Shown: positions 37,326 through 45,208 of the stretch, piece after piece
Layout of the letters: each line of letters starts with the position of its first letter
Position numbering within the stretch: position 1 is the first letter of the stretch
DNA from: an uncultured Lachnospiraceae bacterium
Lineage (GTDB): Bacteria; Bacillota; Clostridia; Lachnospirales; Lachnospiraceae
Direction: 5' to 3'
DNA: 56,756 nt
NCBI GenBank assembly: GCA_902760415.1
Contig: CACWGK010000005.1
Span: 1 to 56,756, forward strand
The notes under the pieces: model-generated
What the model saw: only the letters and a program-made list of their open reading frames with translations
What the model was told of the DNA's origin: nothing
Databases searched by the model: none
Position numbers and translations under genes: made by a program

Positions 37326-37862
37326 ATGGCAATGTACAGAAAGCTTGGTAAGAAGGCTGATCAGAGAAAGGCACTTCTTCGCAGCCAGGTAACACAGCTT
37401 ATCTACAATGGTAAGATTAAGACAACTGATGCAAGAGCTAAGGAAGTTCGCAAGATCGCTGAGCACCTTATCACACTTGCAATCAGGGAAAAGGATAATT
37501 ACGAGGAAGTAACCGTTAAGGCTAAGGAAGCTCGTAAGGACAAGGACGGTAAGAGAGTAAAGGAAGTTGTAGACGGTAAGAAAGTTACTGTTTATGATGA
37601 GATAGAGAAGACAGTTAAGAAGGATAAGCCTTCAAGACTTCATGCTCGCCGTGAGATGCTTAAGGTTCTTTATCCTGTATCTGAGATACCTGAGGATGCT
37701 GAAGGTAAGAAGAAGGCAGCTAAGAAGGTTGACCTTACAGAGAAGCTCTTTGATGAGTATGCAGTAAAGTATGCTGATCGTAAGGGTGGATACACAAGAA
37801 TAGTTAAGATTGCACAGCGTAAGGGCGATGGTGCACTCGAAGTATTCCTTGAGCTTGTATAA
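37326..37862 (+). CDS. rplQ: 50S ribosomal protein L17 with internal insertions
   Basis: A 178-residue L17, against about 115-130 in most bacteria. The ends are canonical (YRKLGKKADQRKALLRSQVT, IKTTDARAKEVRKIAEHLIT, and the C-terminal ADRKGGYTRIVKIAQRKGDG). The extra residues are mainly at ~58-105, a highly charged Lys/Glu/Asp segment, and a Lys-rich patch at ~125-135. I recall extended L17 proteins in Lachnospiraceae, so this is probably lineage-specific and not a defect. It ends the ribosomal/rpoA block in a strong terminator. Confidence 0.96.
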   Translation: MAMYRKLGKKADQRKALLRSQVTQLIYNGKIKTTDARAKEVRKIAEHLITLAIREKDNYEEVTVKAKEARKDKDGKRVKEVVDGKKVTVYDEIEKTVKKDKPSRLHARREMLKVLYPVSEIPEDAEGKKKAAKKVDLTEKLFDEYAVKYADRKGGYTRIVKIAQRKGDGALEVFLELV

Positions 37863-37871
37863 TAGAGTCAT

Positions 37872-37911
37872 AATCACCATTTGGGATTTATCCCAGATGG
37901 TGATTTTTTTA
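37872..37911 (+). terminator. Intrinsic terminator after rplQ
   Basis: AATCACCAT-t-TGGGA and TCCCA-g-ATGGTGATT enclose a short loop and lead into TTTTTT. This closes the alpha operon. Confidence 0.92.
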
Positions 37912-37934
37912 TGCAACGAGGTATACTTAATTTA

Positions 37935-37963
37935 TTGACACATTTTTTAATTATAGGTACAAT
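37935..37963 (+). promoter_or_regulatory. Strong promoter for the ECF transporter genes
   Basis: TTGACA (37935-37940), 17-base spacer, TACAAT (37958-37963): near consensus. It gives an ~85-nt leader and separates the ecf genes from the alpha operon. Confidence 0.82.
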
Positions 37964-38052
37964 ATTCTTCGTGCGACAATAGTCGAGAATTACATTGTTT
38001 TATTCATTTATGGTTAGTAATAATATTTATTCTATAGGTTAACATAAAGTTT

Positions 38053-39405
38053 ATGGTTCCATATATTAAGATTAATCAACTTAATATGAAAAATGTACCT
38101 GGCAGCAATGTTTCGCTAAGTGTTCAGAAAGGCGAGATCATTGGTATAACAGGTCTTAATGGTTCTGGAAAAAGCACTCTTGCCAGATATCTTGCAGGTA
38201 TTATTCGTCCAGATGTTATGGGTAAGATTCTGATTAATGGTTTAGATCCTTATTCTCATCTAGATAGAGAGAAGATATCCAGACAGGTTGGAATAGTATA
38301 TCAGGATCCTGGTACCGCAGTTGTCTTTGATAGTATAGGACGTGATATTGCATTTGGTGCTGAAAATCTTGGAGTTCAGAGAGATAAGGTTATCGCTAGA
38401 ATGAATGGGTATATTAAGCGATTTGGCCTTTCTGGAAGACGGAAGAGCAGTATATCAATGCTAAGTGGTTCCGAGGAACAGAGGGCAGCTATATCGGCTG
38501 TTTTAATGATGAGACAGGATATACTTATATTGGATGAACCATTTAGTATGCAGAGTGAAGAACATGCGAAGAAGTATCTTGGTATGATGATTAAGACAGC
38601 TCGTAAGAAGGGGCAGACCATGATCATATTCTCTAAAATGAGTTTTGTTATGGAGGCTGTCGATAGGGCTTATCAGCTTATGGAAGGTGATCTCTATGAG
38701 ATAGATGCCTATGGTATGCCAAGGGATATATCTGATGACAGTAACAGTCCTCAGTATGTTAGGACTGGAGATCATTTTGAACGTGGACAATATATAGATG
38801 TTAACAGAAAGATATCTGTAGAAAGCTTTATTCAGGGAAGTCAGTCCAAGGGTGAAAATGGAATCAGTTTACATAATATTTCATTTGCGTATGGTAATAG
38901 ACTATTGCTTGATAATGTAACTGCTAGATATCTCGCAGGTTCTGCTTATAGAATAGTTGGTGAGTCTGGTTCTGGTAAGACCACATATCTTCAGGTTATA
39001 GCAGGTTTATTAAAACCGTTTGAAGGTGAGATATTTATTCGTGAAAATGCAAGGATAGGTTATGTGTTCCAGTATAGTGAGGATGGTTTTGTTGAAAACA
39101 CTGTTTTGGAAGATGTTATGTTTGGACCTATCAGTGATGGTCATTCGAAGAAAAAGGCTAGAGCTATGGCACAGTCCGTTCTTAACTTTGTTGGAGTTAA
39201 GCAGTCTCTTTGGAATACTTCGCCGCTGAATCTATCGATGGGAGAACAAAGACTTGTATCTATAGCAGGTGCACTTGCACTTAATCCAGATTTTCTATTG
39301 ATTGATGAACCGTATCTTGGACTTGATATAAAGAGTCGTGAACATATACGTGATATCATAACTGCTTTATGTCTAGAAGGAAAATGTGTAATAACTGTTG
39401 AATAG
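38053..39405 (+). CDS. Fused double-ATPase of an ECF transporter (EcfA1-EcfA2 type), divergent
   Basis: A 450-residue protein with two ABC ATPase domains in one chain. Domain 1 (~1-230): Walker A GLNGSGKST, Q-loop VYQDP, signature LSGSEEQR, Walker B LILDEP. Domain 2 (~265-450): Walker A GESGSGKTT, Q-loop VFQY, signature LSMGEQR, Walker B LLIDEP. In most Firmicutes this position holds two separate genes, ecfA1 and ecfA2 (~280 residues each). The H-loop His is Lys in domain 1 (FSKM) and domain 2 stops at VITVE, where VTHD would begin, so it also lacks the C-terminal dimerisation region. The frame around the stop shows no frameshift. There is no good ribosome binding site at ATG 38053. Probably a vitamin or micronutrient importer; S component not seen. 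Confidence 0.85.
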   Translation: MVPYIKINQLNMKNVPGSNVSLSVQKGEIIGITGLNGSGKSTLARYLAGIIRPDVMGKILINGLDPYSHLDREKISRQVGIVYQDPGTAVVFDSIGRDIAFGAENLGVQRDKVIARMNGYIKRFGLSGRRKSSISMLSGSEEQRAAISAVLMMRQDILILDEPFSMQSEEHAKKYLGMMIKTARKKGQTMIIFSKMSFVMEAVDRAYQLMEGDLYEIDAYGMPRDISDDSNSPQYVRTGDHFERGQYIDVNRKISVESFIQGSQSKGENGISLHNISFAYGNRLLLDNVTARYLAGSAYRIVGESGSGKTTYLQVIAGLLKPFEGEIFIRENARIGYVFQYSEDGFVENTVLEDVMFGPISDGHSKKKARAMAQSVLNFVGVKQSLWNTSPLNLSMGEQRLVSIAGALALNPDFLLIDEPYLGLDIKSREHIRDIITALCLEGKCVITVE

Positions 39406-39431
39406 TTAGTTTTAATGATTAGTGAGTAAAG

Positions 39432-40196
39432 ATGAACAGAAGATTTTCAGTGCTCAGGTCCTATGATCCGAGAACAAAACTTCATATACTGCTTATGTAT
39501 CTTGTAGTTACTGCAGTGGCGTGGAATGCACCTGCAATGGCTCTATCAGTGCTTATAGCAGCGCTTGTCATATACATGTCACGCGAGAGCCTGCGTCCTG
39601 TTGTTAGTATGTCACTCTTACTGCTTCTGCTGGATATAATAATTGGTGTAGTTTGCATGATAGCTATGCCTTTCAAATACGGATTTTATACAACCGTAAA
39701 GCTTCTGCTTTTGACATTTGTCTATCTTCTTATTATGAAGAGTATGAAACCAGGCGAACTTTTAGATGGTTTAGCATTAGGATTTGGTCTTAGAGCAAAG
39801 ACGACTAAGGTGCTTCTCATTATTCTGGATTTTATTCCAAAGGTCTATAGAGAGAAGAAGCGTGGTAGAAAGGCACAAAAGGCAAGAGGTATCAGTCCGG
39901 ATGGTATATATTCGAGACGAGTATTCGTACGAATTGGAAATAAATCATTTAGACAACCGGATGTGAGACACGTCTTTAGCCGTATAAGACAGGAAGCGTT
40001 GCTTGCTATTCCAAATGTCAAATATGCTTTTACTCGTTCTAAGAGACAGTCGGAGGCAATGACTAGACGTCAGTATCTTTCGACGATTAGACGTAATCCA
40101 GTATATGAACTGAAACTTACAACGGTTGATAAGGTCTCAACTATCATATATATGATACTAATGCTTGTAACGATTGCATTTACATGCTTTTTTTAA
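39432..40196 (+). CDS. ecfT: ECF transporter transmembrane subunit EcfT
   Basis: A 254-residue EcfT-type protein: an N-terminal cluster of spans (~15-105), a basic cytoplasmic coupling region (~125-225), and a final span (~235-253). The first coupling motif is seen as AQKARG (~149-154). The second, usually A-x-x-ARG, reads AMTRRQY, so its ARG is altered. The coupling region is unusually Arg/Lys-rich. It follows the fused ATPase by 26 bases, consistent with a shared transcript. The divergent second motif parallels the loss of H-loops in the ATPase. Confidence 0.82.
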   Translation: MNRRFSVLRSYDPRTKLHILLMYLVVTAVAWNAPAMALSVLIAALVIYMSRESLRPVVSMSLLLLLLDIIIGVVCMIAMPFKYGFYTTVKLLLLTFVYLLIMKSMKPGELLDGLALGFGLRAKTTKVLLIILDFIPKVYREKKRGRKAQKARGISPDGIYSRRVFVRIGNKSFRQPDVRHVFSRIRQEALLAIPNVKYAFTRSKRQSEAMTRRQYLSTIRRNPVYELKLTTVDKVSTIIYMILMLVTIAFTCFF

Positions 40197-40219
40197 TCTT
40201 ATATGAAATGAATAATAGA

Positions 40220-40243
40220 GAATGATTCATTTGAAAATCATTC
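40220..40243 (+). repeat. Inverted repeat between ecfT and truA
   Basis: GAATGATT/AATCATTC around an 8-base loop, 17 bases before truA. No T-tract; possible mRNA hairpin affecting truA translation. Confidence 0.45.
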
Positions 40244-40260
40244 GTTAGGATATAACCAAT

Positions 40261-41085
40261 ATGGCGAGAATCATGATGCGCGTTGCGTATGACGGAACAA
40301 AATATAGTGGATGGCAGGTTCAGCCAAATGCGTTAACTATAGAAGGAGTGCTTAATGCAGCGCTAAAGGAGCTAACGGGAGAAGATATACAAGTTATCGG
40401 AGCTAGCCGAACAGATGCTGGAGTGCATAGTCTTGGAAATGTATGTGTATTTGATACTACTTCTAGAATCCCTGCCGAGAAGATGTGTTACGCTTTAAAT
40501 AATCTGCTTCCTGAAGATATTCGGGTTATAGAATCGGGACAGGTGGCAGATGATTTTCATCCGAGACATTGTGATTCGGTGAAGACGTATGAGTATAGGA
40601 TATGGAATGATAAGTTTCCTAGTCCAACGCTTCGGCAATATTCTCATTTTACTTATAGGAAGATAGATATAGATAAAATGAGACTTGCAGCGGATAAACT
40701 TGTAGGTGAACATGATTTCGGCGCTTTTTGTGGATCTGGTTCACAGGCTGAAACGACGGTAAGAACGATATATAGCATAGATATTTCTACAGAAGATAGA
40801 GAGGAATCTGTATCTGAACATATTGAACTTGGCGCAAAAGATGATACATATAAATATGGTCGGATGATAAAGATTCGTGTGATAGGAGCAGGATTCTTAT
40901 ATAATATGGTACGCATAATAGCGGGCACACTTCTTGATATAGGCAATGGACTTCTGGATGTCGATGTGATAGATAAATGTCTTGAGACTCACGATAGAGC
41001 AGATGCAGGGCCGACTGCACCTGCCTCAGGACTTACTATGATTGGTATAAAGTTTAAAGATTTTACGCTTGACAGGGATAGATAA
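40261..41085 (+). CDS. truA: tRNA pseudouridine(38-40) synthase TruA
   Basis: A 274-residue TruA, which makes pseudouridine in the tRNA anticodon arm. The catalytic Asp lies in GASRTDAGVHSLGN (~residue 53). VAYDGTKYSGWQVQPNA and the YNMVRIIAGTLLDIGNG helix are typical. It ends with the promoter of rplM embedded in its last 17 coding bases. Confidence 0.97.
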   Translation: MARIMMRVAYDGTKYSGWQVQPNALTIEGVLNAALKELTGEDIQVIGASRTDAGVHSLGNVCVFDTTSRIPAEKMCYALNNLLPEDIRVIESGQVADDFHPRHCDSVKTYEYRIWNDKFPSPTLRQYSHFTYRKIDIDKMRLAADKLVGEHDFGAFCGSGSQAETTVRTIYSIDISTEDREESVSEHIELGAKDDTYKYGRMIKIRVIGAGFLYNMVRIIAGTLLDIGNGLLDVDVIDKCLETHDRADAGPTAPASGLTMIGIKFKDFTLDRDR

Positions 41086-41097
41086 TTAGAGTAGAAT
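41069..41097 (+). promoter_or_regulatory. Promoter of rplM-rpsI, inside the end of truA
   Basis: TTGACA (41069-41074), 17-base spacer, TAGAAT (41092-41097). The -35 overlaps the last truA codons. Transcription would start near 41104, at the base of the leader structure. Confidence 0.82.
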
Positions 41098-41103
41098 ATG
41101 TTT

Positions 41104-41250
41104 CTGTGACTGCCTAGGTCACATTTAGCTTAGTTGGAGCTGAAATCGGTGAGAATCTAAACCGGACATTTAGATTGATTCACCTGAGTAAGCTACTCTG
41201 TAGATAAACTACAGACGAGTCGGGTAATCGTGAGGTTATCCAAGAAAAAG
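41104..41250 (+). ncRNA. L13-type ribosomal leader
   Basis: Three well-formed helices in the 5' leader of rplM: TGTGAC/GTCACA (41105-41123), a long stem GGTGA-AATCTAAA/TTTAGATT-TCACC (41148-41184), and ACTC-TGTAG/CTACA-GAGT-like (41195-41220). L13 leaders are a known Firmicute class thought to be bound by L13 for feedback control; the position and size fit. I assign it by position and structure, not by a covariance-model hit. Confidence 0.6.
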
Positions 41251-41262
41251 GAGGAACAAAAC

Positions 41263-41697
41263 ATGAAGAGCTTTATGGCTAGCCCATCTACCATCGAGAG
41301 AAAATGGTATGTGGTTGATGCAGAGGGACAGACACTTGGACGTCTTGCATCTGAGGTTGCAAAGGTACTTAGAGGAAAGAATAAGCCTATCTACACACCT
41401 CACATTGACACAGGTGATTATGTAATCATCGTAAACGCAGATAAGATCAGAGTATCTGGTAACAAGATGAATGATAAGGTATATTATCATCATTCAGGCT
41501 ATGTTGGAGGAATCAAGTCTTCAACTCTTAAGGAGAAGATGGAAAAGAACCCAACATTTGCAGTAGAGCATGCAATTAAGGGAATGCTTCCTAAGGGACC
41601 TCTTGGAAGACAGATGTACAAGAAGCTTTTTGTATATGCAGGACCAGATCACAAGCACCAGGCACAGCAGCCTGAGAGCCTTGAGATCAAGTACTAA
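41263..41697 (+). CDS. rplM: 50S ribosomal protein L13
   Basis: A 144-residue L13, an early assembly protein. [38 protein letters not shown] and [20 protein letters not shown] are diagnostic. The frame is open from 41230, but AAGGAGG immediately precedes ATG 41263. Confidence 0.98.
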   Translation: MKSFMASPSTIERKWYVVDAEGQTLGRLASEVAKVLRGKNKPIYTPHIDTGDYVIIVNADKIRVSGNKMNDKVYYHHSGYVGGIKSSTLKEKMEKNPTFAVEHAIKGMLPKGPLGRQMYKKLFVYAGPDHKHQAQQPESLEIKY

Positions 41698-41714
41698 GAA
41701 GGAGGTAACTTAAG

Positions 41715-42110
41715 ATGGCTAAATCTACAAGATATTACGGAACAGGTAGAAGAAAGAGTTCAGTTGCCAGAGTTTATGTAACACCTGGTACTGGAAAGAT
41801 TACAGTTAACAAGAAAGACCTTGAAGATTACTTTGGTCTTGAGACACTTAAGGTTATCGTTAGACAGCCTTTCGCTGCTACAGGAACAGAAGGAAAGTTC
41901 GATGTTCTCGTTAACGTATATGGTGGTGGATTCACAGGTCAGGCTGGTGCTATCAGACACGGTATCGCAAGAGCTCTGTCAGAGGCAAGTGCTGATTACA
42001 GACCAATCCTTAAGAAGGCAGGATTCCTTACAAGAGATCCTCGTATGAAGGAGAGAAAGAAGTACGGTCTCAAGGGAGCACGTCGTGCACCACAGTTCTC
42101 AAAGAGATAA
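41715..42110 (+). CDS. rpsI: 30S ribosomal protein S9
   Basis: A 131-residue S9 whose C-terminal tail reaches the P-site t[41 protein letters not shown] and the tail RRAPQFSKR are typical. It is 17 bases downstream of rplM. Confidence 0.98.
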   Translation: MAKSTRYYGTGRRKSSVARVYVTPGTGKITVNKKDLEDYFGLETLKVIVRQPFAATGTEGKFDVLVNVYGGGFTGQAGAIRHGIARALSEASADYRPILKKAGFLTRDPRMKERKKYGLKGARRAPQFSKR

Positions 42111-42129
42111 TAATTCTTATAGAGATATT

Positions 42130-42162
42130 GAAGAAGCTCAGATTGTCTGGGCTTCTTTTTTA
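42130..42162 (+). terminator. Intrinsic terminator after rpsI
   Basis: GAAGAAGCTCAG and CTGGGCTTC-TT pair around a short loop and run into TTTTTT. Confidence 0.9.
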
Positions 42163-42174
42163 GTGTTTATATGA

Positions 42175-42203
42175 TTGCGAAAAAAAGTTAAACATATTAT
42201 AAT
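42175..42203 (+). promoter_or_regulatory. Promoter of the small membrane protein gene
   Basis: TTGCGA (42175-42180), 17-base spacer, TATAAT (42198-42203). The start codon is 25 bases downstream of the -10. Confidence 0.75.
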
Positions 42204-42227
42204 TATAGTATCTTGGAGGGGAGACAT

Positions 42228-42734
42228 ATGAAAGTAGATAAGCATAAAACTGTAGGTCTGTTGGTTAGTACATTTATGGGGTTATCGATCAGCTTAGTTT
42301 TATCAATTGTAGGACCTGCAAGTTCTGGACATTTTGCAGTTAAAACCGTATTAGTTTCATTTTTTTGTAGCTCTATAATCAGTGTTATAATATCGATCTT
42401 GATTCCAATCAAGAGAATATCAGATGCAGCTTGCAGCGGTGTACATCTTAAAAATGAAAGCCTTGCTGGGCGTTTGTTTTCAACTTTTGTAAGTGACTTA
42501 TGTTTTACACCTATTATATCAACGCTCATGGTTTTAATGAGTTATATCAGTGCGAAGCGTCATGATCCACATTTTAATGTTCCATTTGGAAGAATGCTTA
42601 CGAGTAATTTGATAATAAGCTTTATAGTTGCATATTTCATAATATTTATCTTTTTGCCACTATTTATTAAGCTTTCTATAACCATTGTAAAATCAATGAG
42701 TGCTTCTGATGAAGAACAGGAAGAAAACAGATAA
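42228..42734 (+). CDS. Four-span membrane protein of unknown function
   Basis: A 168-residue integral membrane protein with four hydrophobic segments at about 8-28, 40-62, 88-106 and 128-152. The loop after the second span contains CSGVHLKNESLAGRLFSTF; the N- and C-terminal tails are short and charged. I do not recognise the family; DUF2798-like small membrane proteins have a similar span layout. ATG 42228 is chosen over TTG 42213, which falls within the GGAGGGGAG ribosome binding site. It is a single-gene unit with its own promoter. Confidence 0.65.
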   Translation: MKVDKHKTVGLLVSTFMGLSISLVLSIVGPASSGHFAVKTVLVSFFCSSIISVIISILIPIKRISDAACSGVHLKNESLAGRLFSTFVSDLCFTPIISTLMVLMSYISAKRHDPHFNVPFGRMLTSNLIISFIVAYFIIFIFLPLFIKLSITIVKSMSASDEEQEENR

Positions 42735-42762
42735 AGTTTTTTGAAAAAAATTGAGAATACTT

Positions 42763-42852
42763 CTTTACTTTAACGCGGTAAAGTGATATTATAATCGGGA
42801 CGTACGGAAATGTACGTCCTGTTTTTGAGACAGGGGTGATATATTCCTGTCT
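42763..42852 (+). promoter_or_regulatory. Promoter and double-hairpin leader of the DAHP synthase gene
   Basis: An inverted repeat CTTTAC/GTAAAG (42763-42783) sits just before a consensus -10 TATAAT (42790-42795). In the transcript, GGACGTAC/GTACGTCC (42798-42819) is followed by TGTTTTT, and then AGACAGG/CCTGTCT (42828-42852). The first stem with its T-run resembles an attenuator. No T-box or TRAP-type features are seen. Confidence 0.5.
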
Positions 42853-42892
42853 ATAGATAACCTTAAAATGTAGTACCGGAGGAAAAAACATA

Positions 42893-43927
42893 ATGGAAAT
42901 GACAATGGAGTTCGTTAGAAAGCTCCCAACCCCACTTGAGATTAAAGAACAATATCCAATAGATGATCGAATTAAGGATATCAAGGAAAAGCGTGACCAG
43001 GAGATACTAGATATCTTCAGCGGAAAGTCCAACAAGTTTCTGATGATAATCGGACCTTGCTCAGCTGATAATGAAGAGGCTGTAGTTGATTATATGCACC
43101 GTCTTGCACGTGTTCAGGAGAAGATAAGTGATAAGATCTTTATCATCCCACGTGTATATACTAATAAGCCTCGTACAACAGGTACAGGTTACAAAGGTAT
43201 GCTTCATCAGCCAGATCCAGAAGGCCATGAAGATATGCTTGCAGGTATCATTGCTATCAGACATCTTCATAAGAGAGTAGTAGAAGAGACTGGATTTACA
43301 TGTGCAGAAGAAATGTTATATCCATCAAATCATAGATACTTATCTGACCTTCTATCATATATTGCTGTAGGAGCTCGTTCAGTAGAAGATCAGGAGCACC
43401 GTATGGTATCATCTGGTGTTGGTATCCCAGTTGGTATGAAGAATCCTCCTAGTGGAGATATATCAGTAATGATGAATGCTATCACAGCAGCTCAGTCAAA
43501 GCAGGACTTCATCTATAGAGGATGGGAAGTTAGAACAAATGGTAATCCATATGCACATGCAATCATGCGTGGATATATTGGAAATGTTGGACAGAGCCAG
43601 CCAAATTATCATTATGAGGATCTTATGGCTGTATACGAAGCTTATCAGGAGCGTAACCTTAAGCATCCAGCGATTATTGTAGATACAAACCATGCTAACT
43701 CCAACAAGAAGTATCTTGAGCAGATCCGTATTGCTAAGGATATCATGCACAGCCGTAAGTTATCAGATGACATTCGTGGAATCGTTAAGGGTCTGATGGT
43801 AGAGAGTTACATCGAAGATGGAGCTCAGAAGATCGGCGATGGCGTATATGGTAAGTCTATTACTGATCCATGTCTTGGTTGGGCTAAGACTGAGAGACTT
43901 CTTCTAGATCTTGCAGAGTTATTATAA
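42893..43927 (+). CDS. aroF: 3-deoxy-7-phosphoheptulonate synthase (DAHP synthase, type I AroG-like)
   Basis: A 344-residue enzyme that condenses PEP and erythrose 4-phosphate as the first step of aromatic amino acid synthesis. Landmarks: LMIIGPCSADN, RVYTNKPRTTGTGYKGML, VGARSVEDQEHRMVSSGV, GMKNPPSGD, IIVDTNHANSNKK and VESYIEDG. Full length, of the AroG/F/H class that is usually allosterically inhibited by one aromatic amino acid; the effector is not predictable. The symbol is one of several equivalents (aroF/G/H). GGAGG precedes ATG 42893; the ATGs at codons 3 and 5 are less well placed. Confidence 0.95.
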   Translation: MEMTMEFVRKLPTPLEIKEQYPIDDRIKDIKEKRDQEILDIFSGKSNKFLMIIGPCSADNEEAVVDYMHRLARVQEKISDKIFIIPRVYTNKPRTTGTGYKGMLHQPDPEGHEDMLAGIIAIRHLHKRVVEETGFTCAEEMLYPSNHRYLSDLLSYIAVGARSVEDQEHRMVSSGVGIPVGMKNPPSGDISVMMNAITAAQSKQDFIYRGWEVRTNGNPYAHAIMRGYIGNVGQSQPNYHYEDLMAVYEAYQERNLKHPAIIVDTNHANSNKKYLEQIRIAKDIMHSRKLSDDIRGIVKGLMVESYIEDGAQKIGDGVYGKSITDPCLGWAKTERLLLDLAELL

Positions 43928-43940
43928 ACAAAAGATTTTA

Positions 43941-43976
43941 TGAGTCACCTTCCTATGAGCTGGTGACTCTTTTTCT
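43941..43976 (+). terminator. Intrinsic terminator after DAHP synthase
   Basis: GAGTCACC and GGTGACTC arms with a 12-base loop, then TTTTTCTT. The same arm sequence recurs in the terminator at 22271 and in the hairpin repeats at 10631 and 21188. Confidence 0.9.
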
Positions 43977-44044
43977 TATTAACTCATTTTGCTTTACTAT
44001 ATTTTATGTTAGAATGAATATATTATGGATTAAAGGTAAGTTTT

Positions 44045-44818
44045 ATGAAGAAGGCTGAGATTACAAAACTTAAGACTCCGTATGTAAATGTTGAAGGTTC
44101 CTTTGGTGGAAATCAGGGATGGTTCAAACCTAAGGAAGGAGCTACAGGAGTTGACTCAAGAGGACTTAGTGTAAGAAAAGCTAAGACTCTGGAGGGATTT
44201 GGTTGCGGCCTTATAGGCGGCTCAGATATACTTCTTCATCTTTTTGGATTACCAACAAAAACTCAAAGTAAAAATGAGGTTTACATAAGTCGAAAGGAAT
44301 ATGAAGATTATATTCTTCAAATGGAAAAGAAGTTTTTCCATATCTTACCTAAACTAGGAATCTCAGGGGTACTGCTTGCATTTAATTTTAATCTTTATTT
44401 TTTGCTTAATAGAAGAAAGATAAAGGAAAAAACTGGAAGCACGTACTTCGCCAGATGGGCTGTTCTTCCAAGAAATATAATCCCTAAGATTAAAGAGATG
44501 CTTTCAAATGATATACCAGTCATTATAGCTATTGGACCAGGCTTTTTCCGTAAGAACAAACTTAACTTTTATAATAAACAGGAGAATAAGCCTTCGCTTA
44601 TCTTTAAACCTGTTACTAAGACAAAGGATCACTATGTTACCGTTACGGGAGTAGAAGAGTATCCGACTACAGACGGAACAAAGATAATGCTAGAAATCTC
44701 ATCTTGGGGCAGAAAATATTATGTAAACTATAATGAATATCTTGAATATGTAAGGAAGAATGATAATTTCTACTTTAGTAACATTTTATATATCAAAAAG
44801 AAAATTAAAAAGAAATGA
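44045..44818 (+). CDS. Papain-like (C39-type) putative cysteine peptidase
   Basis: A 257-residue protein with no signal peptide. A papain-like arrangement can be read: Gln24 in GGNQGWF (oxyanion hole), Cys54 in GFGCGLIGGSD at the start of a helix (nucleophile), His196 in KDHYVTVTGV, and ISSWGRKYYVNY (219-230), where the usual Asn of NSWG is Ser220. One hydrophobic stretch (~105-122) could be a buried helix or a membrane span. The assignment rests on motif order and secondary structure logic, so it is tentative. It is a monocistron or leads into acylphosphatase 20 bases downstream. Base composition is more AT-rich than its neighbours. Confidence 0.5.
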   Translation: MKKAEITKLKTPYVNVEGSFGGNQGWFKPKEGATGVDSRGLSVRKAKTLEGFGCGLIGGSDILLHLFGLPTKTQSKNEVYISRKEYEDYILQMEKKFFHILPKLGISGVLLAFNFNLYFLLNRRKIKEKTGSTYFARWAVLPRNIIPKIKEMLSNDIPVIIAIGPGFFRKNKLNFYNKQENKPSLIFKPVTKTKDHYVTVTGVEEYPTTDGTKIMLEISSWGRKYYVNYNEYLEYVRKNDNFYFSNILYIKKKIKKK

Positions 44819-44838
44819 ATTAATAGGACAGTGATTTT

Positions 44839-45114
44839 ATGATAAGAAGACATATGATTATATCTGGAGACGTACAAGGTGTTGGCTTCCGATACCGAGC
44901 AAAATATGCTGCTGTGTATTTGGGTCTAACAGGTTACGTTCGTAATCTATATGATGGAAGAGTTGAACTAGAAGTGCAGGGGGATAGAGAACTCATTTCT
45001 AGATTTCTTATGGAAGTTGAATCGGGAAGCTTTATAAATATAGAAAATATAGAATCAAAGGATATTCCTGTGGTTGAAGAAGAGAGGAGCTTTTCTGTTA
45101 GACATGACGGATAG
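44839..45114 (+). CDS. acyP: Acylphosphatase
   Basis: A 91-residue acylphosphatase that hydrolyses acyl phosphates. The catalytic Arg lies in GDVQGVGFRYRAKYAA (~residue 20) and the catalytic Asn in GYVRNLYDGRVE (~38). Length and fold are ordinary. Converges on ddh through a shared bidirectional terminator. Confidence 0.93.
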   Translation: MIRRHMIISGDVQGVGFRYRAKYAAVYLGLTGYVRNLYDGRVELEVQGDRELISRFLMEVESGSFINIENIESKDIPVVEEERSFSVRHDG

Positions 45115-45149
45115 CTGGGTGTATCTACAGTTTATTACTCAAAATATAA

Positions 45150-45176
45150 GGGGCCGGTACATTATGTACCGACCCC
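45150..45176. terminator. Bidirectional terminator between acyP and ddh
   Basis: GGGG-c-CGGTAC and GTACCG-a-CCCC pair around ATTAT between convergent genes. T-tracts are weak on both sides, but the position and stem fit a shared terminator. Confidence 0.7.
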
Positions 45177-45208
45177 GATATTAGTTAGTAGTAAATGAAT
45201 ACTATCAA

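Noticed and set aside
39390-39430. Frameshift hiding the missing C-terminus of the fused ECF ATPase
   Set aside because: The bases after the stop give no H-loop or C-terminal ABC sequence in any frame, so a simple frameshift is not supported.
42735-42892. T-box riboswitch before DAHP synthase
   Set aside because: The leader is only ~100 nt and lacks the T-box sequence and specifier-loop features.
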